Source: Paenibacillus sp. FSL H8-0048 (lineage in GTDB: Bacteria > Bacillota > Bacilli > Paenibacillales > Paenibacillaceae). Taken from it: a stretch of 64,000 nt of DNA. The notes below the pieces were generated by a model that saw only the letters and a list, made by a program, of their open reading frames with translations, ran no database searches and was not told the DNA's origin. Numbering within the stretch: position 1 is the first letter of the stretch; the number at the start of each line of letters is the position of its first letter. The stretch spans positions 3,658,001 through 3,722,000 of the forward strand of contig NZ_JBBODF010000001.1 in assembly GCF_038002825.1 (NCBI RefSeq), written 5' to 3'. The position numbers and the translations under genes are program-made. Positions 26,431 through 34,896 of the stretch are shown piece by piece.

Positions 26431-26676
26431 ACCTCCGCTGCACCGAATGTGGTCGGTTTTTCGACCTTATCCCGCCATCGCGCCTCCGCTGCACCGAATG
26501 TGGTCGGTTTTTCGACCTTATCCCGCCATCGCACCTCCGCTGTACCGAATGTGGTCGGTTTTTCGACCATATCTCGCCATCGTGCCTCCGCTGCACCGAA
26601 TGTGGTCGGTTTTTCGACCTTATCCCGCCATCGCGCCTCCGCTGTACCGAATGTGGTCGGTTTTTCGACCTTATCC
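26431..26676. repeat. 51-bp tandem repeat array (family C), five near-identical units
   Basis: GAATGTGGTCGGTTTTTCGA occurs at 26445, 26496, 26547, 26598 and 26649, exactly 51 bp apart. Each unit carries a small hairpin, GGTCG-GTTTTT-CGACC. Units differ at few positions (for example CGCGCC/CGCACC/CGTGCC). A half unit lies left of IS256 (24984-25009) and a degenerate one left of IS110, so the array was at least seven units before the insertions. Because 51 is a multiple of three, both strands give repetitive open frames; I do not call a gene. Confidence 0.9.
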
Positions 26677-26880
26677 GTCTCCGGCCCAGATGACCACACG
26701 CAGCCCATTGTGTTCGGTGAAGTCATTCCAGAATATAGTCATCCTGCGCATGCTCCAAGACACTTATCCACATTGGAAGAAAACCGTAATTTCCTAAATT
26801 AATGAAAAAAAGCCCAAAGGCAGGTGGGAAGCCTGCTTTTGAGCTTGGTTAGGGATTCGGTTTGTGTATTCCATTCGTAA

Positions 26881-27090
26881 TCCCTGTTGTTCATGTTCGG
26901 CATGTTCATTATCGCATTGCTTAATTCCCCATAAAGAAATAGGCCACCCTGGTCAAAGGAGACGGTCTATTTCTGCCTAAACCTATTACCGAGCCACCGC
27001 CCTTAAAAGTGGATACTGCTTCGAGAGTAGTGTATCGAGCACGGCTCTCTTTTTCATTATACTTTCTTCTGCCTATTGTACTACTCTCTC
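26881..27090. pseudogene. Decayed copy of the type I toxin-antitoxin module
   Basis: Homologous in layout to the intact copy at 27250-27475. The toxin part is broken: the plus strand encodes a hydrophobic stretch (FMFGMFIIALL) that ends in a premature stop, with no initiation signals, before the conserved AAAGAAATAGGCC end. The terminator-like AAATAGGCC/GGTCTATTT hairpin (26937-26972) and the antisense part (GAGCCACCGCCCTTAAAAG from 26991, hairpin GAGAGTAGTG/CACGGCTCTC) are kept, as is a minus-strand -10 (TACAAT) at the equivalent place. The RNA may still be made. Confidence 0.55.
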
Positions 27091-27176
27091 TAAACTTCTC
27101 ATTAGTCTGAGCCTACTCATCCGGGAGATCCACTAGAAGAGTCTGCGCTGTTCGTATATTCAAATATTTCCATACA

Positions 27177-27185
27177 TGGTATAAT
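27177..27185 (+). promoter_or_regulatory. Extended -10 promoter of the toxin mRNA
   Basis: TGGTATAAT at 27177-27185 is a perfect extended -10 element about 65 bp upstream of the toxin start. The -35 (TATTCA) is weak, as is common with extended -10 promoters. Confidence 0.55.
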
Positions 27186-27249
27186 CGCTGAAGCAATAGA
27201 AAGGCTTATATGGGCGGCCGGCTAACTTCCCCGAAGGGAGGTGACGCCT

Positions 27250-27333
27250 GTGGAGGTATACCAAGCATTGACGCTAATGATTTCATTCGCGACTCTGGTT
27301 GTGTTGATTCTCTCTTTCCACAAAAAGAAATAG
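27250..27333 (+). CDS. Small holin-like type I toxin
   Basis: 27 aa, GTG start at 27250 six bases after a strong ribosome site (AGGGAGGTGA, 27235-27244). The peptide starts MEVYQALTLMISF, has one hydrophobic membrane span and ends in HKKK, the pattern of putative holin-like toxins (Hol_Tox) of Firmicutes: a short membrane peptide whose overproduction depolarises the cell. The last codons lie in a hairpin (AAATAGG/CCTATTT) that overlaps a convergent antisense RNA. The frame is too short for standard gene finders. Layout resembles TxpA/RatA and BsrG/SR4 of Bacillus subtilis. Confidence 0.8.
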   Translation: MEVYQALTLMISFATLVVLILSFHKKK

Positions 27334-27462
27334 GCCGCCCCACGCAAAGGTAAGCGTCCTATTTCAATGGATATCCTTTTGAAGCCACCGCCCTTAAAAG
27401 CGGCTATTGCTCCGAGAGTCGTGTTAGCGCACGGCTCTCTTTGTATTCTACGTTTTTTCTGC
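27320..27462 (-). ncRNA. Antisense antitoxin RNA of the type I module
   Basis: Minus-strand extended -10 TGGTATAGT at 27475-27467 should start an RNA near 27460. It reads through the GAGAGCCGTG/CACGACTCTC hairpin and the GGGCGGTGGCTTC segment and ends after the GAAATAGG...CCTATTTC hairpin followed by TTTTTG (about 27320). It would pair with the 3' end of the toxin mRNA, including the last toxin codons. Ends are inferred from signals, not measured. Confidence 0.6.
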
Positions 27463-27558
27463 CTTTACTATACCACAAATCAGTTCATAAAGTAAGAAAA
27501 TGTATGAAGTTATCTACTGAAATACCCATCGTACTCCTTAAGAGCTTCCGGTGACTGC

Positions 27559-28068
27559 TTATCTCTCCAGGCCGTCCCGAATCTCCATCAGCAGCTTGCC
27601 CAGCATATTACCGCCTTGCCCGTCCCCGCCGTCTCCCCAATAGGCATCATTCGAAGTGTGCTCAACAAGGGTACAATCTCCGGTAGATAGCAGGATAGAC
27701 TTGATTACAGGATGCTGTTCAACCTTGGCCATGAGCGCTTCACGCATCACCTGCACCTTACATTCCTCCCAATCCGGGCGCAGCGGCCGGTTCCGCTCCC
27801 GTCCCATCCTGGCGGCGATCATCGGCGTACTGGCGAGACGAATTTCCTCTTCATGCCCGGTTCCTGCGAACTTCTGCGCCTGGAAATAATGCTCCGTTGT
27901 CGCCCACTCTTTGCCCTTTAACAGAATCGGATACTTCGCAAAATTAGAAAAGCAGCCATAAGGCTTATCCGTCTCATAGAAACGTATCACACGCGCCTCT
28001 GGCTTAGCCGATAACCCTTCCTTTCTATGTTCATCATGCAGCTTCTGGATATGTTCCTGGTTGTCCAT
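27559..28068 (-). CDS. NADAR-family protein (YbiA-like N-glycosidase)
   Basis: 169 aa. Family motifs: IRFYETDKPYGCFSNFAKYPI, WATTEHYFQAQKF, NRPLRPDWEECKVQVMREAL, and the C-terminal TSNDAYWGDGGDGQGGNMLGKLLMEIR. The C-terminal DxYWGDG motif is highly characteristic. NADAR proteins cleave N-glycosidic bonds: YbiA/RibX act on riboflavin intermediates, and other members remove ADP-ribose from guanine as antitoxins. No riboflavin gene or DarT-like toxin is nearby. It sits at the edge of the defence island, which makes an NAD- or ADP-ribose-related role possible (inference). Confidence 0.9.
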   Translation of the reverse strand: MDNQEHIQKLHDEHRKEGLSAKPEARVIRFYETDKPYGCFSNFAKYPILLKGKEWATTEHYFQAQKFAGTGHEEEIRLASTPMIAARMGRERNRPLRPDWEECKVQVMREALMAKVEQHPVIKSILLSTGDCTLVEHTSNDAYWGDGGDGQGGNMLGKLLMEIRDGLER

Positions 28069-28093
28069 GGCAGGCCTGGCCTCCTTGTGTTTA

Positions 28094-28930
28094 TTACTTG
28101 ATCCTTGAATTGAAAATCACATAATCCGGCGCTGTGGGCACATTAATGGTGAATGACAGTGCACCCGCCTTAGGCGTCTCCTTCGAGGGACCGGGAAGCT
28201 GCCGGACGACGGCTTGGCCTTGGCTGTTCACAGCCACGAACTCCAAGCTGGATGCATCCCCGGCAATGACAAACCCGGAAGCGTTAATCACGCTCAGCGC
28301 CAGCCGGAAGCCTTTCCCATCAGCAGATTGTGTCAACAGTGTAGGGTAAAAAGGATTATGCTTCTCCCCAGGCACATCTCCAAACGGAGTCACGCTCTGC
28401 CACGGCTTGGCCTGCGGCAGCACCGTGTCACCCCGGCCCTGCACTATCAGTACATTGCGGTTAAGCACGTTAGACATGTTCTCCCATTTCAGCTTTTTCA
28501 GCCCGGTAAGGATCGGGTTCATCGGCGCAAACAGCACGCCATCCCGCAACTGCGGGGACACTCCCAGCGCTATTTTACTTCCATCTTTGGTTACCGCTGT
28601 GGCCTGACCCGCCCGCAGTTTCCCCACACTCTCCCCAAGCAGCGAGATCGTGGAGCTTTTGGTGGCAGCATCATAGGTCAGCTGTGCACCCAACGCACCT
28701 GCAAATGCACGAACCGGCACCATTAAATTACCTGCCTGGATATAGGGCGCCAGCTTGCCTGGAAACAGCACATATTGGTTGTTGAGCAGCAGCGGCCTGA
28801 TCTGATTCCCTACTACCGGTGCAGCCTGCGCGGAAGCCTCCGTGTTTACGAGTGGCAGCAGACCAGCGCATAGCAGCATAATCAGGGTTTTCATAGCTAG
28901 CCGCAAGAATGGACGATGGCGTTGATTCAT
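28094..28930 (-). CDS. Secreted stalk-domain (copper amine oxidase N-terminal) protein
   Basis: 278 aa with a signal peptide (MLLCAGLLPLVNTEASAQA). The stalk domain covers about 43-170 (IRPLLLNNQYVLFPGKLAPYIQAGNLMVPVRAFAGALGAQLTY). Motif MVPVRAFAGALG and the following SSTISLLGESVGKL are typical of this cell-surface module, very common in Paenibacillus. The C-terminal part (170-278) has beta-rich sequence with no family I recognise. AAGGAGA precedes the start. Monocistronic; role probably in the cell envelope. Confidence 0.82.
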   Translation of the reverse strand: MNQRHRPFLRLAMKTLIMLLCAGLLPLVNTEASAQAAPVVGNQIRPLLLNNQYVLFPGKLAPYIQAGNLMVPVRAFAGALGAQLTYDAATKSSTISLLGESVGKLRAGQATAVTKDGSKIALGVSPQLRDGVLFAPMNPILTGLKKLKWENMSNVLNRNVLIVQGRGDTVLPQAKPWQSVTPFGDVPGEKHNPFYPTLLTQSADGKGFRLALSVINASGFVIAGDASSLEFVAVNSQGQAVVRQLPGPSKETPKAGALSFTINVPTAPDYVIFNSRIK

Positions 28931-28995
28931 AACTCATCTCTCCTTTTATAGTGAATGAATTGAATGACCTAGAGTCTGCAATCTCCAGATCTCCG

Positions 28996-31410
28996 TTATA
29001 TATTCCTAACTTCCACCACCCGACCCAAATCCACATACTCCTCATGATCCAGCTTCACCTTCACTCTACCCTTGCGGCGCTTCTCCCGCCATTCCCGCAT
29101 CGCTTCCTCCGTCTCCAGCCGAAGCTCGGCAAGCTCCAAAGCACGGTCGAGAATGTATTTGCTGGTATGGAGCACTGTATAGATCCCTTGCCCACCTAAC
29201 GCGATAGGATCAGCTAACCTCTTCCATTCTTCAATGGTGAACCGGACATACAATTCCTCTTCCGTACCCGGCCTGCAAGGAACCTCGGTAATCTCCTTAC
29301 GCCGCAGCACCTTCCAATCCGCCACCTTGCCTACCCAGTGAATCCCGGTTTTGGGCGGATCAATGAACTTCTTGCGGGATTGGCACATCGCGATGTATTC
29401 GATCTGGGTCAGCAACTTCTGGCTGGCAAGATTCTTAAGCGGTATATGATAAAAAGCGTTCCGCAACGCCACCCCCACCTGCTCCGGCCCCCGCACCGAT
29501 CCCACCAGCACATTCTTCCCCGCCAGCTTATCGGCATAATACTCCTTCGTGCCGCGCGGGCGTGTGGAGCGTTCGTAGGCCTTTTCCGGGCTGTCGCGGA
29601 TGATCTCATCCAGGAATTGCTCCACCAGACCTGTGGCATTAGGCAGGAACGGAAAAGCACCAATGTTGAGCAGCTCAATGCTCCGGTAGAACGGGTGGCT
29701 CTTGAACCGCTCTTCATCCGTATAAGGGAATAACACATACGCCCCGAACATGCTGCGCTCATACTCCCCGGAGCTCTGCTCCTGATACACAATCGCATCC
29801 CGGTAGCGGTGCATCGTGTTGATGTCGTCCTCCTCCGGTCCGGGCTGCTTGTACCTTCTCTCATAGGGCGTGCCTGGATAGGCAGGATTCAAGCGGTACT
29901 TGGCGTCAAAAACATACTTGTACTCCTTCACCTGACCCGCATCCTTCTTCTTCAAGGTGAGCACATTATCCGGCCGCTGGCTCAGTGTCGGCGTCTGATC
30001 GGTACCCGGAATCGCGTTATAATACAGGATGAATTGCTCCCCGTTCACCGGGTTCTCATAGACCATCCTTGCGCTCTGCGAACGGTCCAGCGTGACGAAG
30101 ATTCCGCTCCGGTTCACCCGGATGATATTCTGCTTCACCAGCTTATACTTCTGCCCCAGCAGCTGATTCAGCTTCAGGAAGCACCAGTATTCATAGAGCT
30201 GCGCGACATCCTTCATGGATAGCCGGAGAAGATCGGTTTGGATCGACAGGCCTTTAAGCAGCATGAGATAGAAGCGGTAGACCTCACGGTACCCAGGAGC
30301 CATTTGCAGCACCAATGTTACGGACATCTGCTTCATTACCCCCGCCTCACGCACAAAATCCATCTGCAGCACCCGGTCCATCTGCTTCAGCATGGAATCC
30401 AGTCTTGCCATCAGCAAGGGGTCTGAAGTTCGGCTATTCTCTCTCCAGCGGAGCTTCAGCTCCTTCAGCTTCCCGCGAACCCGTTCCAGCATCCAGCGGA
30501 CGAAGCGGTTCTCATTCGTATCATAGGCGAGGCGCCTGCGCGTCTCCATGAGATGCGTGGCCGTGTAGCTGCGGTTACCGATCGTCAGGAACCCGTGCTT
30601 CGCATCCTCCCTTAACCGTTCAGGGTGCTTGGCGAGCTCGCGGATGTTCTCTTTTCCAGCTTGCTTGACCCGGCCCGCATCCATGAGCCTTCGTTCCTGG
30701 AGCAGCGCATAGTGAGGGTTCTTATTAATCCGCTCAACCGCATCCAGCAGCTGCCTTAAGATGTGCTGGAGGATCGTGAAGAATTCCGTCAGGCTCTGAT
30801 GCGGGGTCTCCCGCAGCCCGGTGAGCTGGTAGGTCCGGCGCAGGAAGTCGAAGGCCAGATTATAGATCTGCGCATTCACCTCATGCAGAATGTTCTGGTA
30901 GTCCAGCTTGTAATCCATTTTCGACGGGAAAATCTCCATCTCCACCCGCAGCAGCACCCTCCCCGCTCCCCGAAGCTCCCATTCCGTCAGCCCGACCTCA
31001 TTCCTGAAGTTCAGCACGCCCGCCAGAATCGAGTCCCCCAGCGGCTTCACCGCCTGCCGGAGCAGCACATTCTCATGATAGAACGTAAGACTCTCCACCT
31101 GCTTATGCTGAACCACCAGCTCGTAAGATTGCGTCTCATAAAAGCAAGGAAAAGCCGTCTCCCCCGGCACCCACTCCACCAGCCCATACGTTTCCGGCGA
31201 GAACACCTTAATCTGCACCTCACCCAGCCGCTCCGAGCAAGTGATGCCAAGCGTAGCCTCTACCCACTCCTGCTCTGAGGAACGATGCAATTGCAACGTC
31301 TCCACCGTAGGATGATAGGGCTTCCCCTGAAGATACAGCGTGAACAGCTCCGTCTCCACCCGCAGCAATTCTACCGCCTGGTCACGAGAGCCAGTATGAG
31401 GTGAATCCAT
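28996..31410 (-). CDS. McrC-like restriction nuclease, DUF2357/PD-(D/E)XK-7 family
   Basis: 804 aa. The N-terminal third is a beta-rich DUF2357-type region. The nuclease core is at about 400-545: SMKDVAQLYEYWCFLKLNQ, RPDNVLTL (Pro480-Asp481), YVFDAKYR (Asp502-Ala-Lys504), DDINTMHRYRDAI. This is the D...DAK pattern of PD-(D/E)XK nucleases that pair with McrB-type GTPases. The last 140 residues (IHWVGKVADWKVLRRKEI ... EWKRLADPI) may be a PUA-like modified-base reader. The gene overlaps the McrB-like gene upstream by 29 bp. Likely the cleavage subunit of a type IV (modification-dependent) restriction system. Confidence 0.82.
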   Translation of the reverse strand: MDSPHTGSRDQAVELLRVETELFTLYLQGKPYHPTVETLQLHRSSEQEWVEATLGITCSERLGEVQIKVFSPETYGLVEWVPGETAFPCFYETQSYELVVQHKQVESLTFYHENVLLRQAVKPLGDSILAGVLNFRNEVGLTEWELRGAGRVLLRVEMEIFPSKMDYKLDYQNILHEVNAQIYNLAFDFLRRTYQLTGLRETPHQSLTEFFTILQHILRQLLDAVERINKNPHYALLQERRLMDAGRVKQAGKENIRELAKHPERLREDAKHGFLTIGNRSYTATHLMETRRRLAYDTNENRFVRWMLERVRGKLKELKLRWRENSRTSDPLLMARLDSMLKQMDRVLQMDFVREAGVMKQMSVTLVLQMAPGYREVYRFYLMLLKGLSIQTDLLRLSMKDVAQLYEYWCFLKLNQLLGQKYKLVKQNIIRVNRSGIFVTLDRSQSARMVYENPVNGEQFILYYNAIPGTDQTPTLSQRPDNVLTLKKKDAGQVKEYKYVFDAKYRLNPAYPGTPYERRYKQPGPEEDDINTMHRYRDAIVYQEQSSGEYERSMFGAYVLFPYTDEERFKSHPFYRSIELLNIGAFPFLPNATGLVEQFLDEIIRDSPEKAYERSTRPRGTKEYYADKLAGKNVLVGSVRGPEQVGVALRNAFYHIPLKNLASQKLLTQIEYIAMCQSRKKFIDPPKTGIHWVGKVADWKVLRRKEITEVPCRPGTEEELYVRFTIEEWKRLADPIALGGQGIYTVLHTSKYILDRALELAELRLETEEAMREWREKRRKGRVKVKLDHEEYVDLGRVVEVRNI

Positions 31411-33571
31411 CTTCCTCCAGCCTCCTCAGCATATACGCCAATTTGCGAGCGCTCTGCGGATGCTTCAGCCCAGGCGGAGTTTTCCCGCCAGCCCAGGCCA
31501 GATAGAGAGGCGATGCATCCTCCATAAGCGATTCCATATTGAACGATAAGCTCGTCCCATTGCCAATGGCCTCCTTGATCAGGCTCAGCAGAACCCGGCG
31601 CACCGAGGAGTGACTGCCTTGAATGCGCGGGAGAATCTTTTGCAGCAGCTGCCAGTCGAACGCCTCTTCCTCATCCATCAGGCCATAACGCTCGTTATAG
31701 ATCATATAAAAGCACACCGCATCCCGCACCCGGAACCCCACATGAGCATGAATATCCTCCAGCAGCGCGTTGATCTTCACCAGCCTCCCGGTCGTCCGCA
31801 CCACAAGCTCCTGATAAGGTTCGTAGGCATCTGCCAGCTTCAGATAATCCGAACGGACGAACAGATGATTCAGCTCCGTAAGCGCAGCAGGAACGTCTTC
31901 AGCCTGAGCCGCCTCTTGCGGATACTGCTGCAGATTGATGTAATTGAACTCCAGGGTGCTGGCGCGGTCGAGGACTTTTTTGCTAAAAGGGTGCGTGGTC
32001 TCGTCCATATTCACCGTCCCGATCAGGAACACATTCTCCGGGATGCCATGGCCGCCGTAGGTCCGCTCATCCTCAGGGTTCCCAAGCAACGCTGGAGAGA
32101 TCAGGGCCTGTGTCTGAATCGCCCCCTCCTGCCACTCCTGCGTCTCCAGCACACTTAAGAGATCACTGAAATAATGCTCCACCCGGGCCAAGTTCATCTC
32201 ATCCAAGCAGATAAAATACGGCTGATGCCGGTTCTCCGGCTGCCGCGCCTCCACGAACACCTGCATCACCGGTCCCGGCTGGAACCTGCCCGACAGATCC
32301 TTATACCCCAGCAGATCCGCAGGATCACTCCAATCCGGCCGCACCGGAATCAACCGGAACTGCCCATTATCCCTTGTCGCCCCCAGCGCCTCTGCGAACA
32401 GCTTCACCAGCCTCGTCTTCCCCGTCCCCGAGATCCCCGCCAGAATCACCAACGGCTTCGCCTTCAGCGACAGGTAGAAATTCTCGATCAGATGCTCCGG
32501 GAAAAAGAAGCCCTGGCGGCGGATGTGGGATTGGATGTGGTGGAGAAAACCTGAAATGCTAGTATCTGATGGTGGCAAAATAGGAATCACCTCACATAGG
32601 CTCTCCATATTGGAGGCAGCCTCTTCTTGATCTAGAATAGCGAAGTCAGGCCAATTCACTTCTGCCGTGAGCGATTGAAGTACTTGAAGCCCTTGTCTTG
32701 AGAAACGGAACAGATATCCCTGGTTGACTCCGCCTCCAGTATGGAGCGGTCCTTGGGTGATATTTAATTGCATGATTTGCTGATTGAATTGTTGCAACGC
32801 AATGGGCGGAATCAATTCTACATAAGTAGTGCGAATTAGCCGTCCCTCTTCCTGCCAACCTGTATTCGCCATGGAGCTTGGCTTAGGAGCTTCCACTGCC
32901 GCAGCAGTAACCTGACTTACATAACGAATAGCTTTGTTCGAGTAATGAAGAACGATATCGCCTTCCTGAACTTCCTTCATCGTCTCCCAGTGATAGAGTT
33001 TACGCCCTTGTGTATTCAGTAGAGGCGCCCACAGAATTCCCTCTTCCTTCTCCGCCTGAATAGAAGTCCCCTGATTAACCCACCACACACTAGGATTCGG
33101 CTGATAGGTAATGAACTCTAGACGGTATTCAAAAGGAACACCCGTCGCATAGAAATCTATGTATTCCGCTTGATCTTCGGGGACGACAACTTGGGGTTTC
33201 TTCACATCCACATCGGATTGTTGATTTTCTCTTTCTTGCATAATGTAAGAGTAAGAATGAGCGAAGACTTCAATTAGAAAATCCTTCAACCTCTGGTTTC
33301 CGTTATAGCGCAGCTGAAGAGCTTCCCGGCTAGCGGATGCTTGATCTATTTTAAATAGCTTGGCTTCGTATTCTCGATCTTCATAGATGAGCTTAACCTT
33401 TATACCTTCACCTAGAGTAGGCTGTTGACCTTGATTAGCTTCTAAGAAATCCGGATGAAACTCCACCGGAATATGAGTGCCATCACGAAAGATAGAAAAA
33501 TCTACTTTCTTACGCCCGATTAACTTAGGAATCTCTGTATCCTTCCACCAGCTTCGTAGTTGTTTGATCAT
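31382..33571 (-). CDS. McrB-like AAA+ ATPase/GTPase with EVE-like reader domain
   Basis: 729 aa. AAA+ motor at about 355-600: Walker A GISGTGKT (379-386), Walker B ICLDEMNLARVE (454-465, the McrB signature), sensor region GTVNMDETTHPFS (518-530). Upstream, residues about 150-255 (FITYQPNPSVWWVNQGTS ... EGDIVLHYSNKAIRYVSQV) resemble an EVE/PUA-like domain, the fold that reads modified cytosine in McrB relatives. The first 110 residues are a separate domain I cannot name. With the overlapping nuclease gene it makes a type IV restriction pair that would attack phage DNA with modified bases. Confidence 0.82.
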   Translation of the reverse strand: MIKQLRSWWKDTEIPKLIGRKKVDFSIFRDGTHIPVEFHPDFLEANQGQQPTLGEGIKVKLIYEDREYEAKLFKIDQASASREALQLRYNGNQRLKDFLIEVFAHSYSYIMQERENQQSDVDVKKPQVVVPEDQAEYIDFYATGVPFEYRLEFITYQPNPSVWWVNQGTSIQAEKEEGILWAPLLNTQGRKLYHWETMKEVQEGDIVLHYSNKAIRYVSQVTAAAVEAPKPSSMANTGWQEEGRLIRTTYVELIPPIALQQFNQQIMQLNITQGPLHTGGGVNQGYLFRFSRQGLQVLQSLTAEVNWPDFAILDQEEAASNMESLCEVIPILPPSDTSISGFLHHIQSHIRRQGFFFPEHLIENFYLSLKAKPLVILAGISGTGKTRLVKLFAEALGATRDNGQFRLIPVRPDWSDPADLLGYKDLSGRFQPGPVMQVFVEARQPENRHQPYFICLDEMNLARVEHYFSDLLSVLETQEWQEGAIQTQALISPALLGNPEDERTYGGHGIPENVFLIGTVNMDETTHPFSKKVLDRASTLEFNYINLQQYPQEAAQAEDVPAALTELNHLFVRSDYLKLADAYEPYQELVVRTTGRLVKINALLEDIHAHVGFRVRDAVCFYMIYNERYGLMDEEEAFDWQLLQKILPRIQGSHSSVRRVLLSLIKEAIGNGTSLSFNMESLMEDASPLYLAWAGGKTPPGLKHPQSARKLAYMLRRLEEDGFTSYWLS

Positions 33572-33712
33572 TTCGGTTAACTCCAGTCATAAGGATTTAC
33601 AATATGTATGGTAATTCGACAATATGGGAAGGATTCCCTGCCAAAAAGAGCATAAGAAAAGGACTGTCGTATGAACAGCCCAAACGTGAATATGTTTATG
33701 TTGTCTATGTGC

Positions 33713-34000
33713 TTACTCCGAGAGAGCAGAAGGAGCATTAAAGGCATGTGCAAGCTGCATCCCATCCTTAAGTCCTTGAAGATATAGGCGTTCATAAAGA
33801 ACGGATTGCTTTATAGAAAGCTTATCCTCCCAGTTTTCAAATTCTGGCCTATGCACAATATCCATAGAAGAAAATAATGCTTGAAAAGCTTCTCGCTCTT
33901 CATCAAAAGCTAGTCTAGGCTCAGATTGATGTTCAATTAATGCACTGACTTCGACCAAACGACATTGAATAGTTTCTATAAACCATGCTGGAAAGATCAC
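33713..34000 (-). CDS. Small hypothetical protein (DUF6809-like)
   Basis: 95 aa starting with GTG at 34000, which has a strong GGAGGAG ribosome site. Soluble and helical; the C-terminal part (DKLSIKQSVLYERLYLQGLKDGMQLAHAF) resembles the small DUF6809-type proteins of Bacillales, whose role is unknown. It lies 141 bp upstream of the McrB-like gene on the same strand and may be its first operon gene. Family match is weak. Confidence 0.6.
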   Translation of the reverse strand: MIFPAWFIETIQCRLVEVSALIEHQSEPRLAFDEEREAFQALFSSMDIVHRPEFENWEDKLSIKQSVLYERLYLQGLKDGMQLAHAFNAPSALSE

Positions 34001-34896
34001 AATATCTCCTCCAAGACAGAAGTTTAAACGAACGTACTATTATGAATATCCGTTCTTTTCTTGATAAATCTGATTTAAAAAATCATCAACTCTTCGGCTC
34101 CGTGCCTTCTCCTCCTCATAATTATGCGTCAGATTGCGCATTGCATCCTCACTTTCCTGGAAACCCATTATTATTAACCAGAGTCCTCAATTGGATACAA
34201 CTCACAATACATTGAATTTTTCCACCTTTGAATCTTATCGATGCTTCATTTCGGCATCACCATTAGCCCCATTGTATACGATGAAAATATTTTTTTAATG
34301 CGAATATCGAATTTACATAAAATAAAATGATAAATGTTTGAATATCTATTCATCGTCTACAGGAAAAACGTTGCGCTAAGTTGCAAACCTCCGAATGAAG
34401 TCTCACCCCAACGAGTTTACTTGTATTCTGCCAAGATTAGGAGGTGTCATTGCAAAAAAGCTGGTTATTTGGGGATTAGGGAGTTGCCGGAAGGAGACGG
34501 GCGTAAATGATAGGCTCTTGCGGTGGACCCTGATGCTGTAAGAGATTCGGTACTTATAAGTACGTAACTTAACATACTAATGAAGCACTTCCGACTCAGG
34601 CAGTCTTAAAAGAGTTTTATCAAGTAATTTCCTCTTACCTATGTGGTAAATCCTAAACTTCAGCGCATTTCTAAATGAACTGTCTTTTGAAGCAGCCCAT
34701 TCAACATTTCCACTGTGCTTTATGCCGCTAAGACATGTAGAATGTCACATGCTTAATTTTATTCCTGAGTGTATTGCCTTAGCATAGCTAAGAAACTAAA
34801 ATCATTGGTTTTTTTACATAATTATAGTATAAAGGAAATACGCCCCTTAGTTTTTAACGCAACTTTGGAGAATTTGATTGTGGAGGAATGAGATTC
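34001..34896. other. Gene-free, AT-rich boundary of the 34.9-38 kb unit
   Basis: About 890 bp between divergent genes. I see no credible reading frame, repeat or RNA. Base composition drops towards the right, and the last 130 bases hold TATAGTATAAAG (about 34824), a possible promoter for the large gene at 34897. Confidence 0.4.

Noticed and set aside
26382..26726. Minus-strand 114-codon open frame of 17-residue repeats (KVEKPTTFGAAE).
   Set aside because: It is what the 51-bp tandem array gives in frame; there is no ribosome site and the opposite strand is open as well.
34001..34896. Search for a CRISPR array or small RNA in the gene-free boundary of the AT-rich unit.
   Set aside because: No regularly spaced repeats and no convincing hairpin-plus-T-run were found anywhere in the stretch.
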